A stretch of 8,639 nucleotides of DNA from Clostridia bacterium (GTDB taxonomy: Bacteria; Bacillota_A; Clostridia; Peptostreptococcales; JAAYPU01). Both the position numbers and the translations under genes were made by a program. The stretch lies in contig JAKSCF010000077.1 of assembly GCA_022360735.1 (NCBI GenBank), positions 1-8,639 on the forward strand, written 5' to 3'. Shown piece by piece: positions 1 through 6,412 of this stretch. Within the stretch, counting starts at the first letter, position 1, and the number at the start of each line of letters is the position of its first letter. The notes under the pieces are model-generated. The model did no database searches. It was not told the origin of the DNA and saw nothing but the letters and a program-made list of their open reading frames with translations.

Positions 1-32
1 TATATTGTAACGTCACCTTATTTTTTTGTCAA
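1..32 (-). promoter_or_regulatory. Sigma-A-type promoter reading out of the left edge
   Basis: On the minus strand TTGACA (32-27) is followed after exactly 17 bases by TACAAT (9-4), a near-consensus vegetative promoter. The spacer carries GGTGACGTTAC, a partial dyad around ACGT, just upstream of and overlapping the -10 box. The gene it would drive lies to the left of the window. The promoter match is seen directly. That the GACGTTAC element is an operator is a guess. Confidence 0.5.
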
Positions 33-69
33 TACTTTCTTAAAATATAAAATATTTAAGAGAAAACTC

Positions 70-119
70 AAAAAAAAATAAAGACTCAAGATTTTTTTAT
101 CCACTTAATCTTGAGCCTT
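70..119 (-). terminator. Intrinsic terminator of the small gene at 129-335
   Basis: CTCAAGATT (85-93) pairs perfectly with AATCTTGAG (107-115), and the stem extends through one mismatch to 81-93/107-119. Read on the minus strand the stem is followed by TATTTTTTTTT (80-70). It starts about 10 bases after the stop codon of the gene at 129-335. The plus strand has no matching T-run after the stem, so it works in the minus direction only. Confidence 0.85.
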
Positions 120-128
120 ACTTTATAT

Positions 129-335
129 TTATTCTTCTAATTCATAAGTGAAAGGATATACATCTTCAGGAGATTTGCCTAATTCATTTGCAAATTTACT
201 TGCATCAATCTCTTCCACAACATTATTATCCTTAAACACTTTAACATTCCACACCTCACCGCTGTCATTCATAAGAAACTCCGCAGGGTATACTGTGCCG
301 TCATCAAATTTAACTTTTCCACTTCTCCAGGGCAT
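129..335 (-). CDS. Small hypothetical protein, 68 aa
   Basis: I do not recognise this protein. It is a short, soluble, acidic product beginning MPWRSGKVKFDDGTVYP, rich in Asp, Glu, Val and aromatic residues. It has no membrane segment, signal peptide or Cys motif. The pattern of short alternating hydrophobic stretches in the first 45 residues suggests a small beta-rich fold, followed by a helix around residues 46-56 and an acidic end. The frame is open to a Met at 353, but AAGGAG lies between that Met and the one at 335 with ideal 7-base spacing, so I place the start at 335 (68 residues). A strong terminator follows the stop. The upstream gene on the same strand ends 88 bases away with no clear terminator, so the two could be co-transcribed. 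TATACT near 371-376 could be its own -10 box, but no convincing -35 accompanies it. Confidence 0.7.
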   Translation of the reverse strand: MPWRSGKVKFDDGTVYPAEFLMNDSGEVWNVKVFKDNNVVEEIDASKFANELGKSPEDVYPFTYELEE

Positions 336-347
336 AAATACTCTCCT
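336..347 (-). promoter_or_regulatory. Ribosome binding site deciding the start at 335
   Basis: AGGAG (347-343, minus strand) sits 7 bases before ATG at 335-333. It lies inside the longer open frame that begins at 353, where no comparable site is seen upstream. This favours the shorter protein. Confidence 0.7.
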
Positions 348-423
348 TTTCATACTATTTGACTATAGTATAAAACAATAAGCCTTTATTTATACCCATT
401 GGTAGTGCATATTTACAATTTTA

Positions 424-720
424 TCAGCAGCTATATTGTTTAAGGTCAATGGCATCATAGTTATCAAAACCAATCCCTTCACCCTCTAATAATGCCTTTT
501 GTAAATCATACATATCCCCTTTTAAAGATACTTTGCCTTTAGAATTTACAACTCGATGCCATGGTAATTCATGCTTAGCTGACATTCCATGTAAAATATA
601 TGCCACTTGCCTTGCATTTCTGCTTTTTCCTGCATATTGAGCAACCTGACCATAAGTCATGACTTTTCCATACGGAATTTTTTTTATGATTTGAATGACT
701 TTAGATGTAAATGCTTCCAT
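424..720 (-). CDS. Alkyltransferase-like protein (ATL), MGMT family, Cys replaced by Trp
   Basis: This 98-residue protein has the DNA-binding domain of O6-alkylguanine-DNA alkyltransferases: IPYGKVMTYGQVAQYAG (15-31), the NARQV stretch with the intercalating Arg37, and the active-site loop PWHRVVNSKG (53-62). The usual PCHR acceptor motif reads PWHR, with Trp54 in place of the alkyl-accepting Cys. That defines the ATL group (Schizosaccharomyces Atl1, E. coli YbaZ). Known ATLs flip and bind O6-alkylguanine without repairing it and hand the lesion to nucleotide excision repair. The length matches the family. The start is supported by GAGG 7 bases upstream of ATG. About 80 bases upstream the minus strand has TTGACA (808-803) and TACAAT (791-786), but the spacing is wrong for one promoter. 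A neighbouring exoA adds another repair gene, though not in the same operon. The family call is firm; action in excision repair is inferred from homologues. Confidence 0.93.
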   Translation of the reverse strand: MEAFTSKVIQIIKKIPYGKVMTYGQVAQYAGKSRNARQVAYILHGMSAKHELPWHRVVNSKGKVSLKGDMYDLQKALLEGEGIGFDNYDAIDLKQYSC

Positions 721-942
721 TTCAATACCTCTTTTATGATTTTCTCATACTCACTGAATACCTATACAAGATACCGACTAACGTTATTGTATCAAATACG
801 TCTGTCAACATGAAGATATATTTTTGTATTTAAAAAAGATCATAAATCATATATAATTTGATTGATTAATGGGTTATATATACTTTACCAAGTTGCTATT
901 GCTCATTTTACTTTACTATAAAAAATATTTAGGAGAAAATAT

Positions 943-1710
943 ATGAATCAGTTCTATAAGATCACTTATGTATGTAACACAGGTATATTGGCTCAATATC
1001 AAGGTAAAAAAATCTTAATAGATGGTCTATGTGACTCTGTAACACCTATTTATAAAAATCCAACGGATGAAGCAGTCCATCAAATTATCAAAGGGATTTC
1101 ACCCTTTGATGATATCAATATGATGCTGTTTACACATCATCATACCGATCATTTTGAAGCCAATTCTACTGCCGCAGCTTTTAAAAACAATCCAAATATA
1201 ACCATCATTTCTACTTCAAAAACCATTTCTATGCTTGCACCTTTGGTATCCAACTACGATAAAGAAAAGATGGTTGCATTGGTTCCTGCTCTTCACGCAT
1301 CTGAATATGTCAACATTCAAGGCATAGACATTCGAGCGATTTCATTAACTCATGATGGGAAAGGGCATGAAAATGTCCAAAATCTAGCCTATTTAATTCA
1401 AATTGAAGATAAAAAAATTCTGCACGTTGGAGATGCAAAACCTTTTGAAGAAAATTTTAAAAATTTAAATTTGGTTCAAGAAGAAATAGACTTACTATTA
1501 GCCCCTTTTCCTTATGTGGGCATTCCTTCCGGTCGTGAAGTCATAAAAAAATATATCGCGCCTAAAAAAATAGGCGCTATCCACTTGCCGTACCAAGATA
1601 AGGATGAGGGCGGGTGGATTCGGTCCACTAAAAAAAGTTTAGATCGGGTGAAAGATCATTTTATAGAAACCCTATTTTTTGAAGAAATCGGAACCTCTAT
1701 TTTTATTTGA
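943..1710 (+). CDS. Metallo-beta-lactamase-fold hydrolase (UlaG/Lactamase_B_2 type)
   Basis: This 255-residue cytoplasmic protein has the metallo-beta-lactamase fold. The HxHxDH metal motif reads THHHTDH (His65, His67, Asp69, His70). It is preceded by the typical first strand pair with GKKILIDG (21-28). Further likely ligands are His137 or His142 (LTHDGKGHEN), Asp164 in HVGDA, and His214 in GAIHLPY near the C terminus. This gives the full two-metal set. The arrangement resembles the UlaG-like Lactamase_B_2 branch rather than true beta-lactamases or glyoxalase II. There is no signal peptide, so an intracellular phosphoester- or lactone-type substrate is more likely than an antibiotic, but the substrate cannot be read from sequence. 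AGGAG (931-935) lies 7 bases before the ATG. TTGCTA (893-898) and TATAAA (917-922), 18 bases apart, could be a promoter giving a very short leader. The gene is monocistronic and convergent with the next one, and no clear terminator lies between them. Confidence 0.9.
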   Translation: MNQFYKITYVCNTGILAQYQGKKILIDGLCDSVTPIYKNPTDEAVHQIIKGISPFDDINMMLFTHHHTDHFEANSTAAAFKNNPNITIISTSKTISMLAPLVSNYDKEKMVALVPALHASEYVNIQGIDIRAISLTHDGKGHENVQNLAYLIQIEDKKILHVGDAKPFEENFKNLNLVQEEIDLLLAPFPYVGIPSGREVIKKYIAPKKIGAIHLPYQDKDEGGWIRSTKKSLDRVKDHFIETLFFEEIGTSIFI

Positions 1711-1762
1711 TATCCAAATCCAGCTTATTAGCTTAAAGAGATGTTTGGTATATAATTTGTAA

Positions 1763-2440
1763 TTAATTTTCTTCTAAACCTTCATCTTCTTTACGAAACT
1801 TCTGATATAAAAATCTTATGTCGTCATCAATATAACGGTGTTCTACCGCTTTTACATCAAATTTAAATAGTTTAAAAGCAAACTGTACAAAATAACCTGT
1901 CGTTACCGCCATCACTACAGTTCCTACTCCAACGAATCCGCCTAGAAGCCATCCTGCAGCAGCAACACTTATCTCAATAGTATTTCTAACAAAACGAACA
2001 GATTTATTTGTCCTTTTCGTTAACACTACCATTAAACCGTCTCTGGGCCCAGAGCCAAATCCTGAGCTGATATAACAATAACTGGCACAACCCACTACAA
2101 ACAACCCTAAAAACATCATAATCGTACTGGGAATAACACTTTCAAAAATAGGAACCAGATGATTGAACATTAAAAAATCTATATACAGTCCAATAAACAA
2201 CATATTCCCTACGGTTCCCCAGCCAATTTTTTCTTTAAAGAAAAAATTTATAAGTATAATGATAAATCCCACAGCAATACCTGCCTGGCCAAGGGTAATA
2301 TTCAGCATTTTTGATAAGCCTTGATGGAATACATCCCAAGGTGAAAGTCCAACATTGGCATTTATGGTCATGACAATTCCTACTGCAAATAAGAACAGTC
2401 CCATCATCAATTTAATAATACGTATTGTCAAGGCTTTCAT
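1763..2440 (-). CDS. yczE: YczE/YyaS/YitT-family integral membrane protein
   Basis: This 225-residue polytopic membrane protein carries the signatures of the YczE-like family: an N-terminal helix ending in NANVGLSPWDVFHQGLS, then GWGTVGNM, then a conserved Asp in the third helix, and GFGSGPRDGLM between later helices. Five or six transmembrane segments can be placed. The C terminus is charged and cytoplasmic. Family members are of unknown mechanism; Bacillus subtilis YczE lies beside the surfactin cluster. The open frame extends to a TTG at 2470, but AAGGAG at 2453-2448 sits 7 bases before ATG at 2440, so the start is placed there. A promoter with TTGCTG and TAGAAT 17 bases apart lies upstream (2518-2490). 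An 8-bp-arm palindrome (2526-2542) lies just before its -35 box. The gene faces the MBL gene tail to tail. The family call is solid, but the transported or bound compound is unknown. Confidence 0.88.
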   Translation of the reverse strand: MKALTIRIIKLMMGLFLFAVGIVMTINANVGLSPWDVFHQGLSKMLNITLGQAGIAVGFIIILINFFFKEKIGWGTVGNMLFIGLYIDFLMFNHLVPIFESVIPSTIMMFLGLFVVGCASYCYISSGFGSGPRDGLMVVLTKRTNKSVRFVRNTIEISVAAAGWLLGGFVGVGTVVMAVTTGYFVQFAFKLFKFDVKAVEHRYIDDDIRFLYQKFRKEDEGLEEN

Positions 2441-2453
2441 TTCTCGTCTCCTT
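2441..2453 (-). promoter_or_regulatory. Ribosome binding site deciding the yczE start at 2440
   Basis: AAGGAG (2453-2448, minus strand) is spaced 7 bases from ATG at 2440. The upstream TTG (2470) of the longer frame has no good purine-rich site before it. Confidence 0.75.
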
Positions 2454-2489
2454 ACTTGCTGCATGTTCAAAAAGTAATATGTCTATACC

Positions 2490-2518
2490 ATTCTACTCCT
2501 TTTCTTTTCTAACAGCAA
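2490..2518 (-). promoter_or_regulatory. Predicted promoter of the yczE-like gene
   Basis: On the minus strand TTGCTG (2518-2513), 17 bases, then TAGAAT (2495-2490). Transcription would begin near 2483, giving a leader of about 43 bases before the start at 2440. This is a match by eye with two deviations per hexamer at most. Confidence 0.5.
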
Positions 2519-2525
2519 ATAAATT

Positions 2526-2542
2526 TTTGTATTTAATACAAA
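2526..2542. promoter_or_regulatory. Palindrome upstream of the yczE promoter, possible operator
   Basis: TTTGTATT (2526-2533) and AATACAAA (2535-2542) form a perfect 8-bp dyad around one central base. Its edge is 7 bases upstream of the predicted -35 box, and it lies immediately after the exoA terminator. The symmetry is direct observation; binding by a regulator is inference. A small hairpin with no function cannot be excluded. Confidence 0.4.
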
Positions 2543-2543
2543 T

Positions 2544-2572
2544 AAGAAAAAAATCTTCCTAATGGAAGATTT
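2544..2572 (-). terminator. Intrinsic terminator of exoA
   Basis: AAATCTTCC (2551-2559) pairs perfectly with GGAAGATTT (2564-2572) around a 4-base loop. Read on the minus strand the stem is followed by TTTTCTT (2550-2544), and the last stem bases are also T. It starts 13 bases after the exoA stop codon. The plus-strand side has no T-run, so it acts in the minus direction. Confidence 0.88.
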
Positions 2573-2585
2573 CAAACTCTCAATT

Positions 2586-3344
2586 TTATTTAAAATCAAT
2601 TTGTAGCTCAACCGGACAATGGTCGCTTCCCATAATATTTGAATGTATGTCCGCACTTTTCAGCTTAGACGTTAAGCTTTGAGATACGACGAAATAATCA
2701 ATTCTCCATCCTGTATTTTTTTCACGTGCCTTACGCATATAAGACCACCAAGAATATACATCTGTTTTTTCAGGGTAAAAATATCTAAAGGTATCTACAA
2801 AGCCGGCATCCAATAAAACGGTCATTTTCTCTCGTTCTTCATCCGTAAATCCGGCATTTTTTCGGTTTGTCTTTGGATTTTTCAAATCTATTTCTTTATG
2901 AGCCACATTCATATCACCACATACAATAACAGGTTTTTTATCCTCTAAATCTTTTAAGTAAGACCTAAAACAGTCTTCCCATTCCATTCTATAATCCAGC
3001 CTTGCCAGCTCTCGCTGTGAATTTGGCGTATACACGGTTATCAAATAGAAATCCTCAAATTCTAAAGTGATGACACGACCCTCTTGATCGTGTTCTTCTA
3101 TACCAATCCCATACTGCACTGAAATCGGCGTCTTTTTTGTAAATACAGCTGTTCCTGAGTAGCCTTTTTTTACCGCATAATTCCAATACTGTTCATAGCC
3201 TTCTAATTCCAGTTCAATTTGATCTTTTTGCAGTTTAGTCTCTTGCACACAAAATATATCGGCATCAATTTCCTTAAAGTAATCTAAAAAACCTTTGTTC
3301 ATACAGGCTCTGAGCCCGTTTACATTCCATGATATTAATTTCAT
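2586..3344 (-). CDS. exoA: Exodeoxyribonuclease III / AP endonuclease, ExoA type
   Basis: This 252-residue enzyme belongs to the exonuclease III family of Mg-dependent AP endonucleases. It cuts DNA 5' to abasic sites and removes 3'-blocking groups in base excision repair. All catalytic motifs are present: NVNGLR with Asn7, QETK with Glu35, VYTPNS with Tyr105, GDMN with Asp144 and Asn146, RIDY with Asp216, and GSDHCP with the Asp241-His242 pair. The length equals that of Bacillus subtilis ExoA. The frame is open to a GTG at 3371, but GAGGGGG at 3358-3352 sits 7 bases before ATG at 3344, and the protein then begins MKLISWNVNGLR as in homologues, so that start is chosen. A possible -10 box TATACT lies at 3398-3393, with only a weak -35. 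The preceding M56 gene ends 95 bases upstream without an evident terminator. A strong terminator follows exoA. Confidence 0.97.
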   Translation of the reverse strand: MKLISWNVNGLRACMNKGFLDYFKEIDADIFCVQETKLQKDQIELELEGYEQYWNYAVKKGYSGTAVFTKKTPISVQYGIGIEEHDQEGRVITLEFEDFYLITVYTPNSQRELARLDYRMEWEDCFRSYLKDLEDKKPVIVCGDMNVAHKEIDLKNPKTNRKNAGFTDEEREKMTVLLDAGFVDTFRYFYPEKTDVYSWWSYMRKAREKNTGWRIDYFVVSQSLTSKLKSADIHSNIMGSDHCPVELQIDFK

Positions 3345-3358
3345 TTTTCTTCCCCCTC
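3345..3358 (-). promoter_or_regulatory. Ribosome binding site deciding the exoA start at 3344
   Basis: GAGGGGG (3358-3352, minus strand) lies 7 bases before ATG at 3344. It falls inside the longer frame that starts with GTG at 3371, for which no site is visible. The resulting 252-residue length agrees with the family. Confidence 0.75.
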
Positions 3359-3439
3359 GTACTTTAGACACTATTTAGATGGCATCTTGTATAGTATATA
3401 CCACATTAGATATTATTTTAAACATTTTCGTTTTGCCAG

Positions 3440-5620
3440 TTAGGTTAAAGGGGTTAGATTGCCCTTATGGTCTTTTAGAGATATACCTGTTAGTTGATTA
3501 CTCTTTAGGTAATTCATTAAGTTTTCTTGCATCAGTTGATGTAAGTCACTATAATCCCCATAATGTTTCATAATTGCATCTGCTATATGATCATTTGGTT
3601 TGCAGAATTCTCTTACGGATTTTTCAAAATAACCGCCATCCATAGCCTCAATATACTCTTTTAACTCGTAGTTACCTTTACTATCTTTTTCAAATTGCAT
3701 AGCACAAGGCACTACACCCGCACCTTCTTGTAACAGTGTTTGCCCATATAAGATAAATCTCTTGTAAAATACCGTTGCATAAATGGTCAGCACTCCATCT
3801 TTTTCATATGATCCAAAGACATGTGGTGCAGCCAAAGTAAGCTGATTATCATATTTATCATAATGTTTCAGAGCAGCTGATGTTGCAAGATCCACAAGGC
3901 TATTACCTTGTGGTAATAATGCTTTGGGGAGTGACACCTCATCATACAATATCAATTTTGCATACCATTCCTCACCAGTTGCATAATTTCCTTCCGGTAC
4001 ATTGTTTCTATCTCCTAATATATCCTCACAAAGATATCTCATAATATGGCCTTTTAACCCTGTCTCATCACCTGTTTCAAATAGATTAAGCATATAAGCA
4101 AGGGCTTCATCACCCATTTTTACAATGCTCTCAAACTCATCCTGATGTTCTTTTATGTAGTCATGCGGATTCGATGAATGAGCAGGTGAGGACATGATGA
4201 TTTCTAAGTATGCTTCAATTTTTTTAGCGGTTTCGTTCATGCTTGTGATTTTGTTATTAAGTATATATTCTTGGATATCATCATACACTTCCATGGGTAC
4301 TTTATAATAACAATACTCCCCATCATATAAAATCATAGCAAGGGGTTCTGTGTCATATAATCTTAAAGTCAATTTTTCATTAATATTAAATTCTAGTTCT
4401 GAGCTTAGTTCTAATGGTGATGAAATATTTTTCTTTTTCCACTTATTCTGTTGAAATAGCTTCATGAAATCTGGGTTAGGAGAAAGTGTATCCCTGCCAT
4501 CATTAATTGTTAATGGAACAGTTAGTTCTAGAACCTTAAGGGTGTTTTTGTGGTTGAGGAAACTAAGGTCTACTTCATCTTTTATGGGATTCCCTATTAA
4601 TGAAACAGCCAGCACTAAAAGTAAAATAATACTCATTGCACTCAACGAGAAAACTGGTTTTTTATAATTAACAATACTCTTTATACGCTTATTTATATTT
4701 TTTTCACCAAAAGCAATAAATCCACCACCCAATAAATTGTTTTGTTGAATTGAAATATTTAAAAGGCTGTAAGCATATTGCCTTCTAATGTCTTCTTCAA
4801 ATAAGGCTATTACTCTTTCATCACAAGACATCTCCATATCTTTATGTGCGGTAATAAACCCCGCCCATACCAATGGGTTAAACCAATGAATAGATAATAC
4901 AATCAGTGATATTAGCTTAAAAATATGATCCTTTCTTTTTATGTGAACCAACTCATGAAGTATGATATGCTCTAACTCCGTTTTATTTTCCAGAATGCTT
5001 TGAGGTAAAATGATTCGTGGCTTAATAAGTCCAAATACAATAGGTGTATTCAAATGCTCAGATATGAATATATCTATTTTTTGGGGCATATTTAATTTTG
5101 TATAACATGCATTTTTAAGTTTATCATTTTTATATATGATTGCTGTTTTAATTTTATTGCTTGTCATAATAAATAGACTCGTAATCAATAACAGCATACC
5201 CACTACCCCGCATATCCATATAAGTGATCCTACATATATAATGACTTGCATTGGATTCACAGAAGCTTCAGGTGTAGCTGAAGGTAAGGATTCGTTTATA
5301 TTTTCATTCATATTATTGATTCCGGTTTCAATTTTGGGTTCTTGCATCATTCCAATATCGGTAGGTATATATTCAAAACTATTAACGACCTCGTTTATTT
5401 CAACTATTTTTTCCGAAGTAGGCAAATAGTTGAAAACACTTAGGTTTGTTGAAAAAGAAAATGGAATGATTAAACGAACCAATAACAGTGACCAGAGTAT
5501 ATAACTAATGGTCTTAGGTAATTTATTTTTTAATATCAGTCTTACCAGCATAACCATTATGAAAACTACGGAAGCAGCTATGCTCATATTCAGTACATAT
5601 GTAAAAATAGTGCTTAACAT
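3440..5620 (-). CDS. M56 (BlaR1/MecR1-type) membrane metalloprotease with a non-PBP extracellular domain
   Basis: This 726-residue protein has the M56 membrane-protease core. Transmembrane segments lie near residues 8-30, 38-57 and 126-152. A zinc motif HELVH (222-226) is followed by KRKDH, then HWFNPLVW and the conserved DMEMSCDE (261-268). A last transmembrane helix lies at about 325-343. In BlaR1 and MecR1 this core cleaves the partner repressor once the outer domain senses a signal. Here the roughly 380 residues after the last helix hold no SxxK, SxN or KTG penicillin-binding motifs, so beta-lactam sensing is unlikely. That part reads as a mixed region (about 358-455, ending in YYKVPMEVYDDIQEYI), a helical region (about 460-560) and a further alpha/beta region to the end, none of which I can name. 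The gene starts one base after the stop of the BlaI-type gene, with AAGGAG 7 bases before ATG, so the two are one operon. Envelope sensing is inference. Confidence 0.9.
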   Translation of the reverse strand: MLSTIFTYVLNMSIAASVVFIMVMLVRLILKNKLPKTISYILWSLLLVRLIIPFSFSTNLSVFNYLPTSEKIVEINEVVNSFEYIPTDIGMMQEPKIETGINNMNENINESLPSATPEASVNPMQVIIYVGSLIWICGVVGMLLLITSLFIMTSNKIKTAIIYKNDKLKNACYTKLNMPQKIDIFISEHLNTPIVFGLIKPRIILPQSILENKTELEHIILHELVHIKRKDHIFKLISLIVLSIHWFNPLVWAGFITAHKDMEMSCDERVIALFEEDIRRQYAYSLLNISIQQNNLLGGGFIAFGEKNINKRIKSIVNYKKPVFSLSAMSIILLLVLAVSLIGNPIKDEVDLSFLNHKNTLKVLELTVPLTINDGRDTLSPNPDFMKLFQQNKWKKKNISSPLELSSELEFNINEKLTLRLYDTEPLAMILYDGEYCYYKVPMEVYDDIQEYILNNKITSMNETAKKIEAYLEIIMSSPAHSSNPHDYIKEHQDEFESIVKMGDEALAYMLNLFETGDETGLKGHIMRYLCEDILGDRNNVPEGNYATGEEWYAKLILYDEVSLPKALLPQGNSLVDLATSAALKHYDKYDNQLTLAAPHVFGSYEKDGVLTIYATVFYKRFILYGQTLLQEGAGVVPCAMQFEKDSKGNYELKEYIEAMDGGYFEKSVREFCKPNDHIADAIMKHYGDYSDLHQLMQENLMNYLKSNQLTGISLKDHKGNLTPLT

Positions 5621-5621
5621 A

Positions 5622-5993
5622 TCATGACTCCTTTTCGGTTTTCTTGTCTATTAATTCTTTCAACTCCAGCGCTTCTCTTTCAGTTAACTGTTCTTTATCT
5701 AAAAAACTGGCTAGAAACAATTTAAGAGAACCATCATACATTTTTTTCAAGTGGTCTTGACTTGCTTCTCTTTGGACCTGCTTTCGATCTACTAAAGCAG
5801 TCACTATTGTATTTTTATTTTGCAATACGCCCCGGTCACATAGCTTTCTAATAACGGTATAGGTTGTAGACTTTTTCCATCCTAACTCATCTAAAGCTTT
5901 TTTTACAAGTTCTGTAGAATTAATAGGTGCGTTATCCCATATGATATTCATAAATTTAAGTTCTGCATCAAATAATTTGATATTCTTCATCAT
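5622..5993 (-). CDS. BlaI/MecI-family winged-helix repressor
   Basis: This 123-residue protein matches the BlaI/MecI/CopY repressors: an N-terminal winged helix beginning FDAELKFMNIIWDNAP (8-23), a recognition region GWKKSTTYTVIRKLCDRGVL (38-57), and a C-terminal dimerisation helix region ending in charged residues. In the family the dimer blocks its own promoter until cleaved by the partner M56 protease. LASFL at 94-98 aligns by eye with the Asn-Phe cleavage region of staphylococcal BlaI, with Ser96-Phe97 at the corresponding place; that alignment is tentative. AAGGAG lies 5 bases before the first ATG (5993) and 8 before the second (5990), so either Met may be used. The stop is one base before the M56 gene. 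The promoter and a large inverted repeat lie directly upstream (6009-6068), fitting autoregulation. The family assignment is strong; the signal controlling it is unknown. Confidence 0.93.
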   Translation of the reverse strand: MMKNIKLFDAELKFMNIIWDNAPINSTELVKKALDELGWKKSTTYTVIRKLCDRGVLQNKNTIVTALVDRKQVQREASQDHLKKMYDGSLKLFLASFLDKEQLTEREALELKELIDKKTEKES

Positions 5994-6008
5994 CGTTTCT
6001 CCTTCAAA

Positions 6009-6063
6009 AATTCAGGTCTATCAAAATAAACCTATGTTAAGTTTATTCTAATAGACCTGAATT
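6009..6063. promoter_or_regulatory. Nested inverted repeat, likely operator of the BlaI-type repressor
   Basis: AATTCAGGTCTAT (6009-6021) and ATAGACCTGAATT (6051-6063) are perfect 13-bp inverted arms. Inside them AATAAAC (6025-6031) and GTTTATT (6041-6047) form a second, concentric 7-bp dyad. One outer arm overlaps the -35 side of the promoter and the other lies just after the expected start point, as expected for two repressor sites flanking a promoter. The symmetry is seen directly; binding by the adjacent BlaI-type protein is inferred. It differs from the classical TACA/TGTA staphylococcal operator. Confidence 0.6.
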
Positions 6064-6068
6064 GTCAA
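6040..6068 (-). promoter_or_regulatory. Promoter of the BlaI-M56 operon
   Basis: On the minus strand TTGACA (6068-6063), 17 bases, then TAAACT (6045-6040). Transcription would start near 6033, about 40 bases before the BlaI-type start codon. The -35 box and spacer overlap the distal arm of the inverted repeat at 6009-6063, which suggests repression by steric blocking. Confidence 0.7.
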
Positions 6069-6090
6069 TGAAATTTCTAACTTTCAATTT

Positions 6091-6339
6091 TTACTTATTC
6101 AGTTTTTCTATTTCTCTTCCTATTTGAATGCCTCTCAACAATACATATTCCACTTCATAGTCTCTTAAATGCTCTTTTTCCATTATATATTTAGATAAAA
6201 TTTCTAATTGAAGGTCTTCGTCATCCATAACCTTCATTTCCTCTAAAATATCAATACATTTGTCCTTTAACTCCATCACCTTAATGCGTTGATTTTTTAT
6301 AAATTCATTTGCAACTATAGCTTTATACTTATTTTCCAT
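6091..6339 (-). CDS. Hypothetical helical protein, 82 aa, divergent to an XRE regulator
   Basis: I do not recognise this family. The 82-residue product begins MENKYKAIVANEFIKNQ and is predicted by eye to be almost all helical. It is rich in Glu, Lys, Leu and Ile with few prolines, suits a dimeric helical bundle or coiled coil, and has no membrane segment or catalytic motif. The frame is open to a TTG at 6441, but that codon is part of the predicted -35 box of the gene's own promoter, so translation must begin downstream. ATG at 6339 with GAGGGTG upstream is the best start, although its spacing of about 6-9 bases is less ideal. It lies head to head with the XRE-type gene at 6485, sharing a 145-bp regulatory region. 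Small proteins in this position are often antagonists or targets of the regulator, but that is inference. The BlaI-type operon follows on the same strand under its own promoter. Confidence 0.65.
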   Translation of the reverse strand: MENKYKAIVANEFIKNQRIKVMELKDKCIDILEEMKVMDDEDLQLEILSKYIMEKEHLRDYEVEYVLLRGIQIGREIEKLNK

Positions 6340-6412
6340 GAGAAACACCCTCGTTACATTTACTTGTGTTATTTTTCTAATTTTTGTGGAATAATAATTC
6401 TTATTTCTAAGT

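Noticed and set aside
148..381. Plus-strand open frame of 77 codons
   Set aside because: It is antisense to the small gene at 129-335, which has a good ribosome binding site and terminator. The plus frame has neither, and its composition is Ser/Thr/Leu-rich as shadow frames are.
607..813. Plus-strand open frame of 68 codons
   Set aside because: It overlaps the well-supported ATL gene in antisense and has no ribosome binding site or family signature.
1711..1762. Terminator between the convergent MBL and yczE genes
   Set aside because: Short complementary pieces exist (CCAAA and TTTGG; AGCT and AGCT), but no stable stem is followed by a T-run on either strand.
3379..3573. Plus-strand open frame of 64 codons
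   Set aside because: It is antisense to the C terminus of the M56 protease gene, with no initiation signals.
4464..4667. Plus-strand open frame of 67 codons
   Set aside because: It is antisense inside the M56 protease gene, whose motifs are intact.
5136..5429. Plus-strand open frame of 97 codons resembling a membrane protein
   Set aside because: It is antisense to the transmembrane segments of the M56 gene; hydrophobic stretches often mirror each other on opposite strands.
3440..5620. Beta-lactam resistance operon blaI-blaR1
   Set aside because: The sensor lacks penicillin-binding motifs and no class A or D beta-lactamase is present. The MBL-fold protein nearby is of the UlaG-like type without a signal peptide and is not in the operon.
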